IMG/VR virus record: IMGVR_UViG_3300044729_002026
Span: 1 to 22,715 of that record
DNA length: 22,715 bases
Strand: one strand, 5' to 3'
DNA from: a virus
The translations under genes and the position numbers were made by a program. This document shows positions 18,494 to 22,715 of the stretch, piece by piece. The number at the start of each line of letters is the position of its first letter. The stretch's first letter is position 1. The notes under the pieces are model-generated. The model did not search any database. It was not told the origin of the DNA and saw nothing but the letters and a program-made list of their open reading frames with translations.

Positions 18494-19480
18494 ATGGCTT
18501 ACAGCAACACAGTATCGCAGACGGTGTTCGACACCCGGAAGGTCATGGAAAATGCCTTCCGGCGCTGCCGTGTGCGCCCGGAAATGATCACGGCTGAGTA
18601 TGTCAGCGTCGCCAACGACCAGCTGTATCTGCTGCTGTCGGATCTCGCCAACATGGGCGCGCCGCTCTGGTGCATCGAGAAGCAGATCCTGCCGCTGTAC
18701 GACGGCGAGGGCTACATCACGCTCGACGCCAAGGTCGTCGACATCCTCAACAGCAACCTGCGCCAGCTGCAGACGGTGACCGGCACCAACACGACCACGG
18801 CCACGACGCACACGATTGCCTTCGGCGGCGCCACGTTCGTCACGACGGTCGGCGTGCTCTGGACGGCGGCCGCCGTGCCGATTGCCCTCGAGCGCTCAGT
18901 TGACGGCATTGTCTGGACGACCATACAAACCGAAACGCCGACTGCAGTAGCCGGGGAGTGGACTTGGTACGATCTCGAAAGCAGCGTTGCCACGCCGTAT
19001 TTCCGCGTGCGGGCCACCAGCGGCAATCTAAACTTCCTCGAGATCTACACCGGCAACACGCCGACCGAGATCCCGTTGGCGCGGCTGAACCGCGACGACT
19101 ACACGAACCTGCCGAACAAAAGCTTTCAATCGAACCGGCCGCTGCAGTACTGGTACGACCGCTTGATCCCAAATCCCGTGATGCGGCTCTGGCCTGTGCC
19201 AAACAGTGGCGCGATTACGTCGCAAATCGTCCTGTGGGTGCAGCGCTACATCATGGACGTTGGGACGATGACCCAGCAAGTTGAAGTGCCGCAGCGCTGG
19301 TACGAGGCGATTGTCGCCATGCTGGCGTCTAAGCTGGCGCTCGAGATCGCCGAAGTCGACACGTCGCTGATCCCGCTGCTCGACCAGAAGGCCAACGTCG
19401 CGCTGTACACGGCGCAGGCCGAGGAGCGCGACAACAGCCCGATGATGATGGCGCCCAATATCGCCGTCTACACGAGGTAA
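18494..19480 (+). CDS. Putative head-tail adaptor / tail accessory protein, 328 aa
   Basis: Start ATG 18494, preferred over the preceding in-frame TTG; the ribosome site is weak (GGGA). The N-terminus (about 1-90) is helical with VFDTRKVMENAFRRCRVRPE and EGYITLDAKVVDILNSNLRQ. It resembles the helical region of podovirus adaptor proteins such as P22 gp4 and T7 gp11. Residues about 93-188 form a beta-rich insert (SVDGIVWTTIQTE, YFRVRATSG) like a carbohydrate-binding or Ig-like module. The last 140 residues (RPLQYWYDRLIPNPVMRLWP, then QRWYEAIVAMLASKLALEIA) return to the adaptor pattern. Such a protein would close the portal and connect the tail. The family is inferred, not proven. Confidence 0.6.
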   Translation: MAYSNTVSQTVFDTRKVMENAFRRCRVRPEMITAEYVSVANDQLYLLLSDLANMGAPLWCIEKQILPLYDGEGYITLDAKVVDILNSNLRQLQTVTGTNTTTATTHTIAFGGATFVTTVGVLWTAAAVPIALERSVDGIVWTTIQTETPTAVAGEWTWYDLESSVATPYFRVRATSGNLNFLEIYTGNTPTEIPLARLNRDDYTNLPNKSFQSNRPLQYWYDRLIPNPVMRLWPVPNSGAITSQIVLWVQRYIMDVGTMTQQVEVPQRWYEAIVAMLASKLALEIAEVDTSLIPLLDQKANVALYTAQAEERDNSPMMMAPNIAVYTR

Positions 19481-19484
19481 CGCG

Positions 19485-19787
19485 ATGCCGGTCTTCCTCG
19501 ACACTCGCGGTAAAAGCACACTGGCGATTGGCATCTGCGGACGCTGCTCGCGCAAGTTCTCCATGACCGAACTGGCGCCAGACCCGAACTATCCGGGCTT
19601 GCTCGTGTGCGACGTTGACCGCGACAACTACGATCCGTACCGCCTGCCCGCGCGCCAGCCTGAGAACATCACGCTGCGCTTCGCACGCCCCGACACGCCC
19701 ATCGGCACAAACCCCGCTGGCCTCATCGCTGAAAACGGCGATCAGTTCCTGATCAACGAGGGCAACGATGAGTATCTGGAGCCGTAA
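19485..19787 (+). CDS. Small Cys-motif structural-region protein, 100 aa
   Basis: ATG 19485 with GAGG about 7 bases upstream, four bases after the adaptor candidate. The N-terminus has a CxxC pair (C18/C21) and C42 followed by Asp (LLVCDVDRDNYDP), an incomplete zinc-ribbon pattern. The second half (PARQPENITLRFARPDTPIG) is extended and Pro-rich. Its place between an adaptor and a fibre gene suggests a small virion or assembly protein. Its stop touches the next start (TAAATG). Confidence 0.75.
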   Translation: MPVFLDTRGKSTLAIGICGRCSRKFSMTELAPDPNYPGLLVCDVDRDNYDPYRLPARQPENITLRFARPDTPIGTNPAGLIAENGDQFLINEGNDEYLEP

Positions 19788-22418
19788 ATGACAACCGTAC
19801 CCAGCAACCTCATCCCCACAACCATTACGCAGCTGCCTGAGTACAGCGGCGCAAGCACGGCTGGATATCTGCCCTATGTCCTCGGTGGCGTCACCTACAA
19901 GGTTCAGTTCAGCAACATCGCGGCTGTGGGCGCGGTGCCGTCGAGCCGGACGATCACTGGCGGAAGCGGCCTTACTGGTGGCGGCGATCTGTCTGCTGAC
20001 CGGGTCATATCTATTGCTGCTGGCGGTGTTGGCTTCAGCCAACTTGCTGACAGTGGCGTCGTCGCGGGTACCTACGGCGATCCTGCGAATATCCCGGTTC
20101 TAGACATCGACGCCAAGGGCCGCGTCACTATCGCCAGCACCACGCCGATCAACCTCGGCGGCTACGTCCCGACCTCGCGCAGCATCTTGGCGGGCGCAGG
20201 CCTGACGGGCGGCGGCACGCTGGCGGCTGACCGCACCATTTCAATGATCCTCTCGACTGCGCTGCCGCAGTCTGGTGGCACGCCCAGCGCCGGCGCGAAC
20301 AGCGTCGCGGCGCGCGAAGATCACGTCCACCCGGCGGTGGACCTGTCCGATACCACTGAGACCTCTGGCGTGCTCCCCATGTCTCGTGGTGGCACCGGCA
20401 GCAACCTATCCCCTGTTGCCGGTGCCATACTTTACAGCGACGGCTCCAACGTGGACTTGTCCAACCCGGGCACCGCCAATCAGGTGCTGTTCTCGGCCGG
20501 CACGGCGGCGCCCGTGTGGCGCGGCATTACGGGCGGTACGACCGGCCTGAACTTCAGCATCTCCGGCGTTGACTGGGTGCTCGGCGGCACGCTGGCGATT
20601 GCCAACGGCGGCACGAACGCAACGACGGTGCCGGCTGCGCGCGTCAACCTGCTGCCCAGCTACAGCGGCAATGCCGGTAAGGCGCTTGTCCTGAACGCTG
20701 GCGGCACCGATGTCGAGTGGATCTCGATCACGGGCGCGGGCACCGTGACTTCGGTCAACGCGAGCGGTGGCACGACCGGTTTAACCTTTAGCGGTGGGCC
20801 GATAACCAGCGCCGGTACACTGACACTGGCTGGCGCACTGGTCGCGGTCAACGGTGGTACGGGCATCACCAGCTACGGCGTCGGCGACCTGCTCTTCGCC
20901 AACACGACGACGACCCTCGACAAGCTGCCGGTGGGCTCTAACGGCTTCCTGCTGGCGTCGAACGGCACGGCTCCGGCCTACGTCAACCCGTCAACGGTGA
21001 CCGTGGGCAACGCGACCAACGCGGTCACTGCCACGACGGCGACGACTGCCACCTCGGCCACGTCGGCGACGACCGCAACGAACATCGCAGGCGGCGCTGC
21101 GGGCTCTGTCCCGTATCAGAGCGGCGCAGGCGCGACGACGTTCTTGGCGGCTGGCACGGGCGTGCTGGTCAACGCCGGCGGCAACCCCAGCTACAGCATG
21201 ACGCCGTCGCTCACGTCGGTGACGGTGGCGGGCAATCCGACCGTTGCTCTGCAAGTGGCGACGAAGCAGTACGTCGATGGTCTGGTGGCGACTGGCCTGA
21301 CGTACCACGCCGCCGTCAAGTACGAGGTGCCCAGCACCACGGGCAATCTCAACGCGACCTACAACCAGCCGGGCGGCCCCGGCGTGGGCGTGGGCGCAAC
21401 GCTGACCAACAACGGCACCAAGGCGGCCTTTGCGCCAGACGGCCCGACCGCGATAGTCGGCGACCGCATCCTGATCTACAACCAGACCAACGCCTTTGAG
21501 AACGGCATCTACGAGGTGACGACGGTCGGCACGCCCGATCCGGGCGGCACGAACTGGGTGCTGACGCGCACAGCAGACGCCGACACCTACGCGCTGAAAG
21601 ACCCCAACGGTCTGGGCGAGGGCGACGCGTTCTTTATCACGAGCGGCGACACCGGCAAGGGCGAGACCTACGAGGTCAGCACGCAGGGCGTGATCACGTT
21701 CGGCACGACGGCGATCAACTTCGTGCAGATTAGCTCCGCGCAGGTCTACAGCGCGGGCACGGGCCTGACGCTGACCGGCACCGTCTTCAGCCTCACATCG
21801 CCTGTCGCCACGACGCTGGGCGGCACGGGCCTGACGAGCTTCACGACGAACGGCGCGGTCTACGCGACATCGACCTCGGCGCTGACGACCGGCACGCTGC
21901 CGACCGCCTCGGGCGGCACGGGGCAGACGACGTTCACCGACGGGCAGTTGCTGATCGGCAATACCACCGGCAACACGCTGACCAAGGCGACGTTGACGGC
22001 GGGCACGGCCATCAGCATCACAAACGGCTCTGGCTCAATCACTGTCACGAACAGCGCACCCGATCAGACCGTTGTGCTGACCCCGGGCAGCGGTATTTCA
22101 ATTAGCGGCACATACCCCAGCTTTACCATATCAGCCTCTGGTGGCGGCACTGTCACCTCGGTGGATGTCAGCGGCGGGACGACGGGCTTGACGTTCAGCG
22201 GCGGCCCGGTGACGGCTGCGGGCACGATCACGATGGCCGGCACACTGGCCATTGCCAATGGCGGCACGAACGGCACTGCTGCCCCGACTGCCGGGGGCGT
22301 TGCCTTCGGCACGGGTACGGCTTACAATTTCACGAGTGCTGGCACTGCCGGTCAAGTTCTGGTATCTAACGGGGCGTCAGCGCCTGCGTTCGGTGGTATT
22401 GACGGAGGAACCTTCTAA
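19788..22418 (+). CDS. Tail fibre protein, 876 aa
   Basis: ATG 19788 directly after the previous stop, with GGAG 6 bases upstream. The protein is Gly/Thr/Ser-rich with fibre repeats: SRTITGGSGLTGGGDLSADR (53-72) and SRSILAGAGLTGGGTLAADR (130-149), AREDHVHP (175-182, the HxH type that holds metal ions in phage fibres), and many GGTG and GGTN turns. Residues about 490-645 (VATKQYVDGL, then GDRILIYNQTNAFENGIYEV) match a domain common in prophage and phage fibres. Two long repeats (about residues 318-360 and 785-830) share VTSV-x(2)-SGGTTGLTFSGGP. It would form a trimeric fibre that binds the host surface. The stop overlaps the next start (TAATG). Confidence 0.9.
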   Translation: MTTVPSNLIPTTITQLPEYSGASTAGYLPYVLGGVTYKVQFSNIAAVGAVPSSRTITGGSGLTGGGDLSADRVISIAAGGVGFSQLADSGVVAGTYGDPANIPVLDIDAKGRVTIASTTPINLGGYVPTSRSILAGAGLTGGGTLAADRTISMILSTALPQSGGTPSAGANSVAAREDHVHPAVDLSDTTETSGVLPMSRGGTGSNLSPVAGAILYSDGSNVDLSNPGTANQVLFSAGTAAPVWRGITGGTTGLNFSISGVDWVLGGTLAIANGGTNATTVPAARVNLLPSYSGNAGKALVLNAGGTDVEWISITGAGTVTSVNASGGTTGLTFSGGPITSAGTLTLAGALVAVNGGTGITSYGVGDLLFANTTTTLDKLPVGSNGFLLASNGTAPAYVNPSTVTVGNATNAVTATTATTATSATSATTATNIAGGAAGSVPYQSGAGATTFLAAGTGVLVNAGGNPSYSMTPSLTSVTVAGNPTVALQVATKQYVDGLVATGLTYHAAVKYEVPSTTGNLNATYNQPGGPGVGVGATLTNNGTKAAFAPDGPTAIVGDRILIYNQTNAFENGIYEVTTVGTPDPGGTNWVLTRTADADTYALKDPNGLGEGDAFFITSGDTGKGETYEVSTQGVITFGTTAINFVQISSAQVYSAGTGLTLTGTVFSLTSPVATTLGGTGLTSFTTNGAVYATSTSALTTGTLPTASGGTGQTTFTDGQLLIGNTTGNTLTKATLTAGTAISITNGSGSITVTNSAPDQTVVLTPGSGISISGTYPSFTISASGGGTVTSVDVSGGTTGLTFSGGPVTAAGTITMAGTLAIANGGTNGTAAPTAGGVAFGTGTAYNFTSAGTAGQVLVSNGASAPAFGGIDGGTF
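20741..20867 (+). repeat. Long fibre repeat, copy 1 (second copy near 22145-22275)
   Basis: Encodes VTSVNASGGTTGLTFSGGP and the following AGTL-x-LAG-x-LVAVNGGTG. A second copy inside the same gene near 22145-22275 encodes VTSVDVSGGTTGLTFSGGP and LAIANGGTN. Protein identity is higher than DNA identity, so the duplication is older or under selection. Confidence 0.8.
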
Positions 22419-22715
22419 TGGCGGCTACTGGTTTCACGCCGATCCAACTGTATCGCACGTCCACTGCGAGCGCGGTGCCGCTTGCCGCCAACCTCGCGGC
22501 GGGCGAATTGGCGATCAACACGGCTGACGTGGCGCTGTTTGCGGAAAACGCGAGCGGCACCGTCACCCGGATCATGAACAACCCAGCCGGCTTGGTCTAT
22601 CCAACTGCGGACGGCACCAGCGGTCAATTGCTGACGACGAACGGTTCTGGAACAATATCTTTTGCCGCCGTGACCGGAACGGGCGACGTTGTTCGCGCTA
22701 CGTCACCTACTCTTG
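22418..22715 (+). CDS. Second tail fibre-type protein (partial, N-terminus only)
   Basis: ATG 22418 overlaps the preceding stop (TAATG), with a strong GGAGG 9 bases upstream (22404-22408). The frame is open to the window end, giving 99 codons. The start (MAATGFTPIQLYRTSTASAV) is followed by LAAGELAINTADVALFAENA (27-46), a well-known attachment segment of phage fibres in which an 'AGELAINT-D-LF' strand begins the shaft. GQLLTTNGSGTISFAAVTG and GDVVRATSPTL follow. The rest lies outside. It probably encodes a fibre or spike that works together with the 876-residue protein. Confidence 0.85.
   Translation, partial: MAATGFTPIQLYRTSTASAVPLAANLAAGELAINTADVALFAENASGTVTRIMNNPAGLVYPTADGTSGQLLTTNGSGTISFAAVTGTGDVVRATSPTL

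Noticed and set aside
1-22715. Signs of a temperate lifestyle (integrase, repressor, attachment site)
   Set aside because: None was seen in this window. The rest of the genome is not available, so temperate life cannot be excluded.

Overview
The window is part of a tailed double-stranded DNA phage (Caudoviricetes), most likely virulent and podovirus-like. It is GC-rich and densely packed. Small and large terminase, portal, GroES-like co-chaperonin, scaffold candidate, head protein, major capsid protein and head-tail/tail genes follow each other in one rightward series. I see no tape-measure, tail-tube or sheath gene, no integrase or repressor, no tRNA, rRNA or CRISPR. Strong sigma70-type promoters and GC-adapted codons suggest a GC-rich proteobacterial host, but the host cannot be named from this sequence.

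Layout. Bases 1-2835 form a leftward block of nine small, tightly packed genes, eight of them without recognised function. The ninth is a PP-loop protein of the PAPS-reductase family. Four promoters fire leftward in this block. Three are near-identical cassettes with a palindrome (GGGCC-N3-GGCCC) that fills the gap between -35 and -10, and a second palindrome (GGGGC-N3-GCCCC) placed in the transcribed leader. Bases 2836-3240 are a non-coding divergent region packed with GGTGC/GCACC units, a candidate replication origin or operator cluster. Bases 3241-11972 hold the packaging and head genes, closed by a strong intrinsic terminator (to 12035). Bases 12042-13546 hold a free-standing homing-endonuclease-like gene with its own early-type promoter and almost no leader. 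Bases 13552-18384 form a second structural segment of beta-rich virion proteins and several Met-, Gly-, Lys- and Pro-rich low-complexity proteins. Bases 18402-22715 form a third segment with a head-tail adaptor candidate, a small Cys protein and two tail-fibre genes, the last cut by the window edge.

How it works together. The leftward block looks like an early, host-interaction module whose transcription units share one control element. The rightward genes package DNA and build the head. TerS and TerL cut and pump DNA through the portal, the co-chaperonin probably helps fold capsid proteins, the scaffold candidate guides assembly of the HK97-fold capsid protein, and the later genes complete the neck and fibres. 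The most unusual points are the repeated early promoter cassette with its two fixed palindromes, the iterated 405-base divergent region, and a shared C-terminal GGLA-x2-PKKG-(K)-C tail on two adjacent low-complexity proteins. All functional calls come from reading motifs by eye; no database search was run.
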